Below are positions 1 to 7,977 of a stretch of DNA of 14,576 nt, in pieces; position 1 is the first letter of the stretch, and every line of letters starts with the position of its first letter. The notes under the pieces are model-generated. The model was given only the letters and a program-made list of their open reading frames with translations. It had not been told where the DNA came from and did no database searches. The stretch is from a bacterium (lineage in GTDB: Bacteria; Zixibacteria; MSB-5A5; GN15; FEB-12): the NCBI GenBank assembly GCA_030629485.1, contig DAOVOW010000011.1:1-14576 (forward strand). The letters run 5' to 3'. Position numbers and translations under genes: made by a program.

Positions 1-1
1 G

Positions 2-853
2 ATCTTGAACGTCGTGCTGTTCGTCGTAACGCTGTTTACCGTCTATTTTGTACCGGTGTTCCTGCGCTACCTGGGCACCGAAGCAACATTTGGACAGGAC
101 CTCCGCAGCACGTTCAAGGCTCTCGCAGCTGGAGAGGGATTGGTGTTCACAGCGGCCCTCATATCGATCTTGTTCATTCACGAAATGGGCCACTACATCG
201 CCAGCCGCCGCCGGAATATCGTTACTTCATGGCCATACTTTATCCCGGCGCCGAACCTGATCGGCACCTTCGGCGCTATTATCAAATCGAAGTCGCCGTT
301 CTGGAACCGCCGTGACCTCATCGAGGTCGGCGCCGCCGGACCGATCGCCGGTTGGATCGTAGCGATAGCTTGGCTATGCTACGGGCTGTCACAGTCAGCC
401 GTGTTGCCATTGGATGCTTTCGGGCCGGGTGATATGGTGTTCTCTATGGATGGTGAGTCCGTGTTGATGCGAGTCTTCACCTGGTTGTTGGTGGGGTCGG
501 CGCCGCCGGAACATTTCTTCAAGCTGTCCGAGGCAGCCTTTGCCGGTTGGGTTGGTTTGTTGGTCACCGCGATCAATCTGCTCCCCATCGGCCAACTCGA
601 CGGTGGTCACATCATCTATGGCCTGGCCCGCCGTCGCCAGCATATCATGGGTAAGATAGCTACCGCGGGTTTGGTGCTATTAGGTTTCCAATCACCCATG
701 TGGTGGTTCTTTGCCGCCTTCGGCTTGTTTTTTGGGATGAGTCATCCGCCGACTCTGAATGATCATTACCCTCTCAGCCGGACGGCTGCAATGATGGGCT
801 GGATTGCGCTGGGGATTCTGGTTTTGTCTTTTACGCCGGTGCCTTTTCGTTAG
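2..853 (+). CDS. Site-2-type (M50 family) membrane zinc metalloprotease, N-terminus cut by window edge
   Basis: Intramembrane metalloprotease of the S2P/M50 type, expected to cleave membrane-anchored substrates within the bilayer. Numbering from the TTG at base 5, the zinc-binding HExxH is H59-E-M-G-H63, in a hydrophobic helix. The second M50 signature, an N-x-x-P-x-x-x-L-D-G-G motif, ends with D199 as the likely third zinc ligand. Several further hydrophobic segments fill the rest, including the C-terminal 60 residues. The reading frame is open to the left edge and the first residues already form a membrane helix, so the true start is probably outside the window and the TTG is not a supported start. 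No PDZ domain is visible, as in the shorter archaeal/cyanobacterial-like M50 class. It converges on the HD-GYP gene and their coding ends overlap by 23 bases. The family call is secure; the substrate is unknown. Confidence 0.9.
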   Translation: MLNVVLFVVTLFTVYFVPVFLRYLGTEATFGQDLRSTFKALAAGEGLVFTAALISILFIHEMGHYIASRRRNIVTSWPYFIPAPNLIGTFGAIIKSKSPFWNRRDLIEVGAAGPIAGWIVAIAWLCYGLSQSAVLPLDAFGPGDMVFSMDGESVLMRVFTWLLVGSAPPEHFFKLSEAAFAGWVGLLVTAINLLPIGQLDGGHIIYGLARRRQHIMGKIATAGLVLLGFQSPMWWFFAAFGLFFGMSHPPTLNDHYPLSRTAAMMGWIALGILVLSFTPVPFR

Positions 854-2366
854 TGGTCGGGGCGGGGAGCTTGCTGATATCCATATCACGACCGTAGGTG
901 GCGCGAAAATCCACCGACCCTTGTCGTACCAGATCAAGGAACACATCCACAATCGCCGGGTCGAACTGGATACCCCTGTACTTGATCAGTTCCGAAACCG
1001 CCTGCTCCAGATCGGCCCCCTTGCGGTAAGGTCGGTCGGACATTATAGCATCCATGGTATCCGCCACCGCCAGCAGCCGACCCTCAATCGGAATTCCTTC
1101 CCCTTTCAAACCGCGAGGGTAACCGGAACCGTCGTACCATTCATGGTGCGCGATGATATACGGCACCGCCGCGCGGAACAGCTCGATTCCATCGATAATC
1201 TTGAGTCCAACCTCGGCATGGGTCTGCATCCTGAGACGCTCCTCATCGGTGAGTCGGTCCGGCTTGTTGAGGATACTATCCGGCACCCCGAGCTTGCCGA
1301 TATCATGGAGAGTGCAGCCCATTATGAGATGCTCGATCCGTTGATCTTCCCAGCCCATGTGCCGCGCCATCAACTCAGCCAGCCGGGTCACTCGGTCGGT
1401 GTGGCCCGCCGTGTACTCATCGCGAGCTTCAACGGCGTTGGCCAATCCCTTAATCGCCTGCACGTAGGACATGCGCATTTCCTGCAAGTGGCGATGGTTG
1501 GCTATGGCCGCCGCAGCGGAGTTGGCCAGGATCATCAGGACATCTATCTGCCCCGGTGTCAACTGATCAAAACGCGTTTCGATCAAGAGGTTGATGACAC
1601 CATGAAAACGTCGCCGGACGAAAACCGGTTGCGATATGAATATTCGTGTCTGACTGCATCCGTCGGTGACAACTTGTTCTTTCTGAATGATCGGCTTGGT
1701 GCTTCTGGTATAAGTGAATCTGTCCAGGGTCGCGTTGTCGAGGACGACATCAAGAGGGACCTCTTCATCGCCGGCGTACACTTTTCGCGCCGGTTCTTTG
1801 GACTTGGTGTCGATCTCGATTATCCCAACCGCCCGGGCACCCATTTCGTTTTTGCAGGAACGAGCTACCATGGCCAGAAAGTCATCGATCCCCATCTCGG
1901 TATTGGCGGCGCCGGCCACCTTCAGAAATTCCACCTGACTTTTCAAGTGCAGGTTTTCGCGGATAACCTGCTGATGCTCCAGACCGCGCTTGATAGTAGC
2001 CTTCAAGAGCTCCAGTCGGAATGGCTTCACCAGAAAGTCATAGGCCCCTTTGCGCAGAACAGATATCGCTGTCTGCACGGTCGGGTAGCCGGTCATCAGG
2101 ATTACGGTGGCATCACAATGATGGACCAGCGTGGATTCCAGAATCTGCACTCCGGTATATTCACCCATGACGAGATCAGTAAGCACCAGGTCAACGGAGT
2201 TCTGCTCGATATGAGTCAGAGCCTTAGCCGGGTCGGAGAAGGCGACGATATCGTACTTCTCAGTCGAGAGAGCCTCGACGATGATATTACAGATGTACTT
2301 TTCGTCGTCGACGACCAGGATACTTATGGGCTGATTGCCGGTCATTTCCACCTTCGCTTCCGTCAT
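831..2366 (-). CDS. Response regulator with GAF and HD-GYP domains (predicted cyclic-di-GMP phosphodiesterase)
   Basis: A cytoplasmic two-component output protein predicted to hydrolyse cyclic di-GMP when phosphorylated by an unseen histidine kinase. Residues 13-125 are a receiver domain with acidic D20/D21, phosphoacceptor D64 (LVLTD), T92 and K114 (VKPF). Residues about 165-305 look like a GAF sensor domain. The rest is HD-GYP: HD at 354-355 in HDIGKLGVP, HHE at 407-409 and DGSGYP at 412-417. All these residues are intact, so activity is expected. The start is chosen as the third of three in-frame codons (GTG 2372, ATG 2369, ATG 2366), because AGAGG on the minus strand ends at 2372, five bases before ATG 2366. 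It lies 82 bases downstream of lipA on the same strand, with a weak hairpin between. Its 3' end overlaps the convergent protease gene. No partner kinase is in the window. Confidence 0.93.
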   Translation of the reverse strand: MTEAKVEMTGNQPISILVVDDEKYICNIIVEALSTEKYDIVAFSDPAKALTHIEQNSVDLVLTDLVMGEYTGVQILESTLVHHCDATVILMTGYPTVQTAISVLRKGAYDFLVKPFRLELLKATIKRGLEHQQVIRENLHLKSQVEFLKVAGAANTEMGIDDFLAMVARSCKNEMGARAVGIIEIDTKSKEPARKVYAGDEEVPLDVVLDNATLDRFTYTRSTKPIIQKEQVVTDGCSQTRIFISQPVFVRRRFHGVINLLIETRFDQLTPGQIDVLMILANSAAAAIANHRHLQEMRMSYVQAIKGLANAVEARDEYTAGHTDRVTRLAELMARHMGWEDQRIEHLIMGCTLHDIGKLGVPDSILNKPDRLTDEERLRMQTHAEVGLKIIDGIELFRAAVPYIIAHHEWYDGSGYPRGLKGEGIPIEGRLLAVADTMDAIMSDRPYRKGADLEQAVSELIKYRGIQFDPAIVDVFLDLVRQGSVDFRATYGRDMDISKLPAPTTNEKAPA

Positions 2367-2396
2367 CATCACCTCTATCGGAAGATCGAAATGAAA

Positions 2397-2414
2397 GCCG
2401 ACAACGCCGTCGGC
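2397..2414 (-). terminator. Weak hairpin between lipA and the HD-GYP gene
   Basis: Perfect 6-bp stem (GCCGAC / GTCGGC) with a 6-base loop. Reading on the minus strand it is followed by TTTCATTTC. It lies about 35 bases past the lipA stop and before the HD-GYP ribosome site. It could be a weak intrinsic terminator or attenuator. The short stem and interrupted T-run keep confidence low. Confidence 0.35.
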
Positions 2415-2448
2415 ATCTGTTTAATATTTGGACTTGTGATGGAACTGT

Positions 2449-3303
2449 CTACAGATTCGCGAATTCATCCGCTTTATAGGACGACCTTACCAGCGGAGCG
2501 GAAAGCACTTTTTTGATTCCGGCTTTGAGAGCTTCGGCCCCCAGCCAGGTGAACTCCTCGGGGGGAACATAGCGAACCACCGGATGATGGTTCTTCGACG
2601 GGGCCAGATATTGTCCGATTGTCAGTATCGAAACATGGACGTCCGCCAGATCGTTGAACACCTCCAGCAACTCGTCGGTAGTCTCACCCAGACCAAGCAT
2701 AAGTCCCGACTTGGTGACGATCTGCGAACGGACCTGAATATCTCTCAACAGATGCAACGAGCGCCGGTAATCCGCCTGGGGGCGCACCGACCGATACAGA
2801 CGGGGAACCGTCTCTACGTTATGGTTGAAAACGTCCGGACGGGACTCAACGATGATGTCGATCGCCTGGGGAGCGTTTCTGAAGTCCGGGGTTAGTACTT
2901 CAACCGTGGCTGACGGTAGTTGCCGACGGATTTGGCTGACGGTCTCAGCGAAATGGGAGGCGCCACCGTCCGGCAGGTCATCCCGGGTGACCGACGTCAC
3001 CACGACATGTTTCAGTTCCAACTCGGCCGCCATGGCTGTCACCCGAGCCGGTTCGTCGAAGTCGACCCCGTCCGGTCGTCCCGGCTCGATATCGCAGAAG
3101 CGGCAGTTGCGTGTACATAGTGGACCCAGAATGAGAAAAGTGGCGGTGCCTCGGTTAAAGCACTCGCCGCGGTTGGGACAGTTGGCCGCCTGACAGACGG
3201 TGTTAAGCCGATAGCCGGACAGCAGTCGATCAACCCGACGATACCCGGCTCCGGTAAAGCCGCTCACCTTCAGCCAATCCGGTTTTCTGGTCATCTTATT
3301 CAC
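2449..3303 (-). CDS. lipA: Lipoyl synthase (radical SAM, two 4Fe-4S clusters)
   Basis: Inserts the two sulfur atoms at C6 and C8 of protein-bound octanoyl groups, completing lipoate on 2-oxoacid dehydrogenases and GcvH. Taking the GTG at 3303 as start (284 aa), the auxiliary-cluster cysteines are C37, C42 and C48 (CQAANCPNRGEC). The radical-SAM cluster is C63-x3-C67-x2-C70 (CTRNCRFC). Family signatures follow in order: VVVTSVTRDDLPDGG, PDVFNHNVETV, GLMLGLGET, IGQYLAPSK and the C-terminal RSSYKADE, whose serine ligates the auxiliary cluster. The start is uncertain. The frame is open up to 3402, but conservation begins at RKPDWLKV. GTG 3303 has a weak AAGAG five bases upstream, and ATG 3294 is an alternative. 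No lipB or lplA is visible, so the octanoyl source is encoded elsewhere. Confidence 0.96.
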   Translation of the reverse strand: MNKMTRKPDWLKVSGFTGAGYRRVDRLLSGYRLNTVCQAANCPNRGECFNRGTATFLILGPLCTRNCRFCDIEPGRPDGVDFDEPARVTAMAAELELKHVVVTSVTRDDLPDGGASHFAETVSQIRRQLPSATVEVLTPDFRNAPQAIDIIVESRPDVFNHNVETVPRLYRSVRPQADYRRSLHLLRDIQVRSQIVTKSGLMLGLGETTDELLEVFNDLADVHVSILTIGQYLAPSKNHHPVVRYVPPEEFTWLGAEALKAGIKKVLSAPLVRSSYKADEFANL

Positions 3304-3478
3304 AGGCACTCTTGGTGGGGCAATCTGTACTTCTATCCAGTATCTTATGAGATCAAACGAGCCGTAGTTGACAATTGTTTGTATCCCCTTCAGGACCAAC
3401 AAGCTGCCTAATGATATATGGGCTTAGGCCGATAATCAAGAGAAACACGGCAATTGTAAGATATAGAGGAGTACATAC
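3304..3478. other. Divergent intergenic region between lipA and the secreted dockerin protein
   Basis: About 175 bases separating divergent starts. It is more AT-rich than its surroundings and should hold promoters for both genes. A TTGACA occurs at 3368-3373 on the plus strand but has no well-spaced -10 box. GATAAT (3431-3436) and TAAGAT (3457-3462) are -10-like but lack a matching -35. No promoter is called. Confidence 0.5.
3465..3471 (+). promoter_or_regulatory. Shine-Dalgarno site of the secreted dockerin protein
   Basis: AGAGGAG seven bases before ATG 3479. It fixes the start of the downstream gene at the methionine that opens its signal peptide. Confidence 0.8.
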
Positions 3479-5569
3479 ATGTCACGCCGGCTAATTGCGA
3501 TTACTTCTGTGATTATAATTGTGATGGTAGCAACGATCCATGGCGCGGGAAAACAGCCGCCCCAGGTTGCTCCTTTTCAGTACAGTGAACTCAAACAACT
3601 TCGAACATCGACCGGTATGGCGGCTGCCGATACCTGCGTGGTCTCTCTTGCCGATACTCTTGTCTGGCTGATCAACGGCTGGGTCATCGGTGATGAACTC
3701 TACAAGGTCTACCTGGACCCGGCTGTGAGTTGCCCCAATCCCTATCCGTTCACCATCGCCGAAGTGCATATCATCATGGCTTTCAGCGACACCACCCCAC
3801 TGGTTTACGAAGGCGACATCGAAGCGGTCGATTACAGCGTCCCCGGTTGCCCGTTTCCGGATACACTGATTGCCCTCTCACCGACCTACCAGGATTTCGT
3901 GCCGACGGCTGACATCTACGACATTTGGGTCGAGATGGATCCCCCGGTAGTCGTAAACGGACCGTTTTTCGCCGGTTTCTACCTGGGCCCGGGAATCAAT
4001 CCGGACGCACAGCCTGCGTTGGTTACCGACGACAGCCCCCAACAATGCGTGGCGTACAACATCTGGGATACGGAAATAGGCTGGGTCGATCTGGGCAACA
4101 ACTTATTCTACGTTTTCCCGGGACGACTGGCCATGTACGTGATCGGTTACGCCGGCGGCAGCGGTGGAATCCAGCCCGAGCCGGAACTCACGTTATTGTC
4201 ACCGGCCGACAACAGCACGCTCTATGGTTCCAAAAGCCTCTGGGCGTGGGAGTCCTCCGGATCCGACATCATCGAATACGTATCCTTCGAATACTCGTCC
4301 TCCGGCGGCTATGTCGAAATCGGCCGCGATTTCGATGGCGTCAGCCCGCTGCGGGACGGCAGTAGTTCGGTCGTCAGCGGCAGCGGATTCAGCATCGACT
4401 GGAATTTCGCCGGCCTGACCGAAGGCACCTACAAACTTCGCGCCACCGCTGTCGATACCCTCGGGCGCAGCTCCGCCGACAGCGTGACAGTGTATATCGA
4501 ACCGACACCACCGACGCCGACGATCCTGTCGCCTGACAACGCCGGCGAATTCTGCGACACCCTGATCCTCCTGATGGCGGCCAACGACGAAGATATGAGC
4601 TACATCGACCTCAAGCGTCGTTCCGGCAGTATCGGTTACTCGGCCGGACTTACCACCGTGAATGTCTCAAGCGTCGGCAACAATATGGTGGCGCCCGGAG
4701 CAGCAGCCCTGGCGACCTACGTGTGGGCCGGTCGAGGGTATGAATTCCTGATCAAGGACGGCTCGCACATTATGACACCCCTGGAGTTGACCGACAAACT
4801 GGCTGTTCCGTTCGGGACGATAGAGAACAACGGCACCTATGACGAAAACCTGTTTGCCGGATTGTCTCAATACTTCCTCACCATTGGCGATGCTCTTGAG
4901 TTCGACTACCAGCGCAATCCGGACTACTTCAGCCTGCGGACATGGCTTGAAGAGCAGGAGCGAACCGTTATCATAGCTCTCAGCGGTAACCCCGGCATGT
5001 GGCTGGCCGTCGACGGATTCCCCGGCTGGACGCAGCCCGACGGCAGCTATCTGGTCAGAGTATCTAACCCGCTCAGCGGCACCCTGGTTGATCTGCCCAT
5101 GCGCAACAACTTCGGTGTCAACCAAGTGAGTATGTACGGTGTATGGCGCAATGTTGATATGATGGTATCACTCTGCCCGAAGAACTATGTCGTCAGCCGA
5201 ACCACCCTCGGCGCCGACTTCTCCGGGGCGGATGGCTGGTCGTTCAGTTGGTCGCCCTTCAATCTGGTAGAAGATAGTCTCTATTTCTTCCAGGCCACGG
5301 GTCACGATGCCACCTCGCACGAGGATGCGACCACCGTGTTGCTGCGCTATGTTTGTGATGGCTTCTTCGTGCCCGGCGATTATGACGGCAACAACGAAGC
5401 CAACATCGCCGACCTGGTTTGGTTGATTGATTTTCTCACCGCAGCCGGACCGGCCCCGGTCGGTGGCGCCGAGCGAGCCGATGCCAACTGCGACGGGTTT
5501 GTTAATATCGCCGACATCGTGTACTACATGAATTTCACATTCGGCGAAGCCGATACGCCATGCCATTAG
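3479..5569 (+). CDS. Secreted protein: Ig-like domain, degenerate C39-like peptidase domain, C-terminal dockerin-type repeats
   Basis: A 696-residue exported protein of unknown role. It starts with a Sec signal peptide (positive residues, hydrophobic core at about 6-19, AIHGAG-like cleavage region near 20-24). Residues 25-225 are a beta-rich region I do not recognise. Residues about 234-341 look like a bacterial Ig-like domain, beginning LTLLSPADNSTLYGS and ending DSVTVYIEP. Residues about 345-560 resemble the secreted C39-like/papain-fold peptidases of related bacteria. The three expected catalytic positions appear replaced: Cys by V404 in MVAPGAAA, His by M507 in GMWLAV, Asp by N530 in SNP. 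That points to a pseudo-enzyme or binding domain. Residues about 637-696 carry two dockerin type I-like F-hands (GDYDGNNEANIADL and ADANCDGFVNIADI). No cohesin partner is visible. It has its own good ribosome site and ends before the shared terminator at 5608. Signal peptide and dockerin are clear; the peptidase-like assignment is tentative. Confidence 0.85.
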   Translation: MSRRLIAITSVIIIVMVATIHGAGKQPPQVAPFQYSELKQLRTSTGMAAADTCVVSLADTLVWLINGWVIGDELYKVYLDPAVSCPNPYPFTIAEVHIIMAFSDTTPLVYEGDIEAVDYSVPGCPFPDTLIALSPTYQDFVPTADIYDIWVEMDPPVVVNGPFFAGFYLGPGINPDAQPALVTDDSPQQCVAYNIWDTEIGWVDLGNNLFYVFPGRLAMYVIGYAGGSGGIQPEPELTLLSPADNSTLYGSKSLWAWESSGSDIIEYVSFEYSSSGGYVEIGRDFDGVSPLRDGSSSVVSGSGFSIDWNFAGLTEGTYKLRATAVDTLGRSSADSVTVYIEPTPPTPTILSPDNAGEFCDTLILLMAANDEDMSYIDLKRRSGSIGYSAGLTTVNVSSVGNNMVAPGAAALATYVWAGRGYEFLIKDGSHIMTPLELTDKLAVPFGTIENNGTYDENLFAGLSQYFLTIGDALEFDYQRNPDYFSLRTWLEEQERTVIIALSGNPGMWLAVDGFPGWTQPDGSYLVRVSNPLSGTLVDLPMRNNFGVNQVSMYGVWRNVDMMVSLCPKNYVVSRTTLGADFSGADGWSFSWSPFNLVEDSLYFFQATGHDATSHEDATTVLLRYVCDGFFVPGDYDGNNEANIADLVWLIDFLTAAGPAPVGGAERADANCDGFVNIADIVYYMNFTFGEADTPCH

Positions 5570-5607
5570 CCCTCGGCATAGGGTCTCCGACTCAGATTCA
5601 TCCCACA

Positions 5608-5637
5608 AGAAAGGCCGCCGTTTAAGGCGGCCTTTCT
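5608..5637. terminator. Bidirectional intrinsic terminator
   Basis: A perfect 12-bp inverted repeat (AGAAAGGCCGCC / GGCGGCCTTTCT) with a 6-base loop GTTTAA. The outer arms supply A-rich and T-rich flanks on both strands. It lies between the convergent stops at 5569 (plus) and 5651 (minus), so it probably ends both the host secreted-protein transcript and the phage-like minus-strand transcript. Confidence 0.88.
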
Positions 5638-5650
5638 CGGTTTGCAGGAA

Positions 5651-5956
5651 CTATCCCTTGCGATGCGTCGCGGCGTGCGCGGCCCGTCGTGCGATTTCAG
5701 GTGATATCTCACATATCTCGATAATGCGATCGACGGCATCATCAAGATGGCTTAGCCATTCGTTTTCCGGGTAGCGCGCTCTGAGGTCATCGGTTACCTC
5801 ATCGGCTATCGCCGCAATGTAGCGTGCGTACTGCCGACGCTTGCCGACCTGAAGAAAAGGTATAATGTAATTCCTGGTCAGGTGGGTGAGCAGCAGAAGG
5901 CTGATGGAACCGATTATGCCGATCCACGGACCGTCGTTTGTCAAAATTGTTTCCAA
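5651..5956 (-). CDS. Small holin-like membrane protein (LL-H holin style), last gene of the phage-like unit
   Basis: A 101-residue protein with one hydrophobic segment near the N-terminus (about 10-36), then a basic stretch (VGKRRQYAR) and an amphipathic helical C-terminal part ending in a helix rich in Ala and Arg. A single N-terminal membrane helix followed by a charged helical tail with a terminal Ala-rich helix is the layout of LL-H-type phage holins (superfamily 6). That suggests a role in inner-membrane permeabilisation at lysis. No ATG is available; the start is TTG 5956, supported by AAGGAG seven bases upstream. It is the last minus-strand gene before the shared terminator, a usual place for a lysis gene. 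No endolysin is seen beside it. The holin call rests on shape and context only. Confidence 0.5.
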   Translation of the reverse strand: METILTNDGPWIGIIGSISLLLLTHLTRNYIIPFLQVGKRRQYARYIAAIADEVTDDLRARYPENEWLSHLDDAVDRIIEICEISPEIARRAAHAATHRKG

Positions 5957-5999
5957 GGTATCTCTCCTTGCTGTCAGTTAGGGTTTGTTGTTCGTGGGT

Positions 6000-7178
6000 C
6001 TACCAGGTTAGGCGCCAACTGGTGGAATCCGGAACGGTCAGGCGTTGACGAAGGATGGTGCCATCGCGCCGACTGATGGAGAACTCGTATTCGGTATCCG
6101 ACGGTATCAGTGAGTCCGAAGGAACCAGATCAAGATAGAAGTATCCTGTGCTGTCGCTCGTCGTCTTCACCGGCGACGGGGATATGACTACGACGCCGAA
6201 ACGAGCCACGCCGGAAGGGAGCCAGGCGCTGATGGCGGCATCTTCCTCCGGCTGTCCGTCGGCGCTGAAGAGATGTCCATAGACGCGGCACAAAGTGGGA
6301 AAAAACGGCGCGCCGGGATCGAACTGATCACAGAAAATGGTATCGACTCCAGCCCCACTCACTACTACCGTGTCATAAGAACCGAAGACATAGCCCGAGG
6401 CTGTGGCTACGACCACAAAGCTGTCGGCGTCGAGGTTCATCGTAGCCCGTCCCATGACGTCGGCCTTGCCGACCGCAATCAAGGCCGACTGGTCGATGTT
6501 GCGCACTCCGATCTGAGCATACGGTATCGCTTGTCCGACACTGGTGTCATAGGTTTGGATGGTATATGAATAAGCGCCGCTGCCGGATGCAATTCCGGAT
6601 ACCTCGGTGTCGAGGTACTTGCCGAAACTGCCCGAGGACGTGTGATTACTCTGCGGCGTGTTCCAAACCCAGGCCGCCGTCATCGCCGAGTCACCACCCA
6701 ACTCGGTGCGATTGGAATCGACAGCGCCACCTCTGACATCAACGGAGTCACCGATCAGGGCCAGTTGGTCGGAGAGTTCCTCACTCACGATCTGGAACGA
6801 ATACACGTTCGGCGTGAGCAGGCTGCCGCTGTTTTTCTTGGCCAGGATGGTTAGTGAATAACTACCCATGCTCCCCGAACCATCGAGGTTGGAAACTTGT
6901 TCTTTGAAGCTGTAGAACTGCTTGGAGCTAATTGTGGTCGAGGTTATGCGGCTGTCCGATATGGCTGCCGAGTCACGATAGACTACACTGCCGCCGGGAC
7001 CGCTGATCAGAATATACACCGAGTCAGCCGTCGTCGGATTACCCAGACTGTCCACCGAGTAGAACACGCAGGACAGCGAGTCCTCCGCCGACGGCGACGA
7101 TGTGGAGTTGTTCACTATGGCTCCGAAGAGCGACGCCGTCGAGACTATGCCGGCGATAACGATCAAGAGCTTCTTCAT
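6000..7178 (-). CDS. Exported phage-type structural protein with N-terminal Ig-like and two transthyretin-like modules
   Basis: A 392-residue protein with a Sec signal peptide (MKKLLIVIAG, cleavage near residue 20). Residues 25-135 form a beta domain with 'DSLGNPTTADS' and a Y-S-F-x-I ending. A linker rich in D and S follows, then the motif W172-N-T-P-Q-S-N-H-T-S-S-G-S-F-G186. I associate this W-[DN]-x4-x-H-T-x2-G-[ST]-x-G pattern with structural proteins of metagenomic phages. Residues about 205-283 look like a carboxypeptidase-regulatory (transthyretin-like) domain (AIPYAQIGVRN, GRATMNLDADSFVVVATASG). Residues about 297-392 form a second such module (VYGHLFSADGQPEEDAAISA). ATG 7178 has GGGAG four bases upstream. 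It lies 25 bases after the DNRLRE gene in the same unit. A signal peptide is unusual for a tail or fibre protein, so surface display on the host is the alternative. Confidence 0.6.
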   Translation of the reverse strand: MKKLLIVIAGIVSTASLFGAIVNNSTSSPSAEDSLSCVFYSVDSLGNPTTADSVYILISGPGGSVVYRDSAAISDSRITSTTISSKQFYSFKEQVSNLDGSGSMGSYSLTILAKKNSGSLLTPNVYSFQIVSEELSDQLALIGDSVDVRGGAVDSNRTELGGDSAMTAAWVWNTPQSNHTSSGSFGKYLDTEVSGIASGSGAYSYTIQTYDTSVGQAIPYAQIGVRNIDQSALIAVGKADVMGRATMNLDADSFVVVATASGYVFGSYDTVVVSGAGVDTIFCDQFDPGAPFFPTLCRVYGHLFSADGQPEEDAAISAWLPSGVARFGVVVISPSPVKTTSDSTGYFYLDLVPSDSLIPSDTEYEFSISRRDGTILRQRLTVPDSTSWRLTW

Positions 7179-7203
7179 CGTACTCCCTTGCTGATTGTAG
7201 GGT

Positions 7204-7977
7204 TCAGTTCCTCAAAAGCGACCTGATGACCTGGGACCGCCGTACCGATTGGGCGCTGCTGTCGGCCGTGTACAAAAGCACCAGCGGATAGTAACGGGAT
7301 CCGCTCTCGGACGACTTGATTATCTTCTGACTATTGAACGGCGGATCGTTATTCTCGTTGATGATAATGAATCCGTAGTTGCTGCCGGAAGTGTCCCAGT
7401 AAGTCAGTATCCGATTGAAACCGGTAAATGTGAAGTACCGCCCGGCGTCGTTGATAGTCGTGGTACACGCCACGCCGGTATTGTAATCCCCGCCGGCGCT
7501 GGTCCAGCTTACGGAATCTCCATCGCCGACGTCCAAGTAGGCGTGCAGCCAGGTAGCGCCACTATCGGGATCCGGGTAGAAACCCAGGTTGTGTCGGTTT
7601 TCATTGCCCTCGAAGAACTGCCTGGTCAGCGGATACACAAACAGTCTTCGCGGCACGATGCTGCTCTGGATGTAACAGTAAACCTTCAACTCTGACGAAT
7701 CCGGAATCGTATCATTCCAGCCCGGCAGTTTGAACAGCACCCGTTTTTCGGCGGCAGAACCGTAGTTGCCGACCCCCATGTTGAGTACGCTGCCGCCGTT
7801 GAACCGCCGACAGTTCTCGCCGGTTTCCTCCGCATCACAGTTCTCATAGGAATAGATTAGACAATCCTCGACATCGATGCTGTCTTTCAGCGTATCCACC
7901 CGAGCCGAAACCATTCCGGTTGACGCGAACACAACGAATATTATCATCAGACACGATTGTTTCAGTCGAGGTCTCAT
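7204..7977 (-). CDS. Exported DNRLRE-domain protein
   Basis: A 257-residue protein with a signal peptide (hydrophobic core about 9-22, cleavage near VSA-RV at 25). Residues about 60-240 match the DNRLRE/CBM-like jelly-roll pattern. It has a start resembling 'AEKRVLFKLPGW', strands such as ELKVYCYIQS and RLFVYPLTRQ, then GATW (W143) and the W158-TSAGGDY signature. The domain family is found on secreted bacterial surface proteins and is mainly known as a binding or structural module; no catalytic role is claimed. The ATG overlaps the TGA of the preceding gene (ATGA), so the two are probably translationally coupled. The tail VRRSQVIRSLLRN is short and basic; it is not a recognised sorting signal. 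Placement inside the capsid unit could mean a virion or receptor component, or a surface protein made by the lysogen. Confidence 0.65.
   Translation of the reverse strand: MRPRLKQSCLMIIFVVFASTGMVSARVDTLKDSIDVEDCLIYSYENCDAEETGENCRRFNGGSVLNMGVGNYGSAAEKRVLFKLPGWNDTIPDSSELKVYCYIQSSIVPRRLFVYPLTRQFFEGNENRHNLGFYPDPDSGATWLHAYLDVGDGDSVSWTSAGGDYNTGVACTTTINDAGRYFTFTGFNRILTYWDTSGSNYGFIIINENNDPPFNSQKIIKSSESGSRYYPLVLLYTADSSAQSVRRSQVIRSLLRN

Noticed and set aside
804..2516. Long plus-strand open frame of 570 codons opposite the HD-GYP gene
   Set aside because: It is antisense to a protein with intact receiver and HD-GYP motifs, its translation shows no recognisable family, and it runs into the lipA coding end. 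It is a codon-bias shadow.
3294..3402. Longer LipA starting at 3402
   Set aside because: The extra 33 residues are not LipA-like and lie in AT-richer, promoter-like DNA; conservation starts at RKPDWLKV.
5640..5660. Prophage attachment site or tRNA at the left border
   Set aside because: No tRNA-like cloverleaf, integrase or obvious direct-repeat pair could be found by eye; the right border is not in the window.
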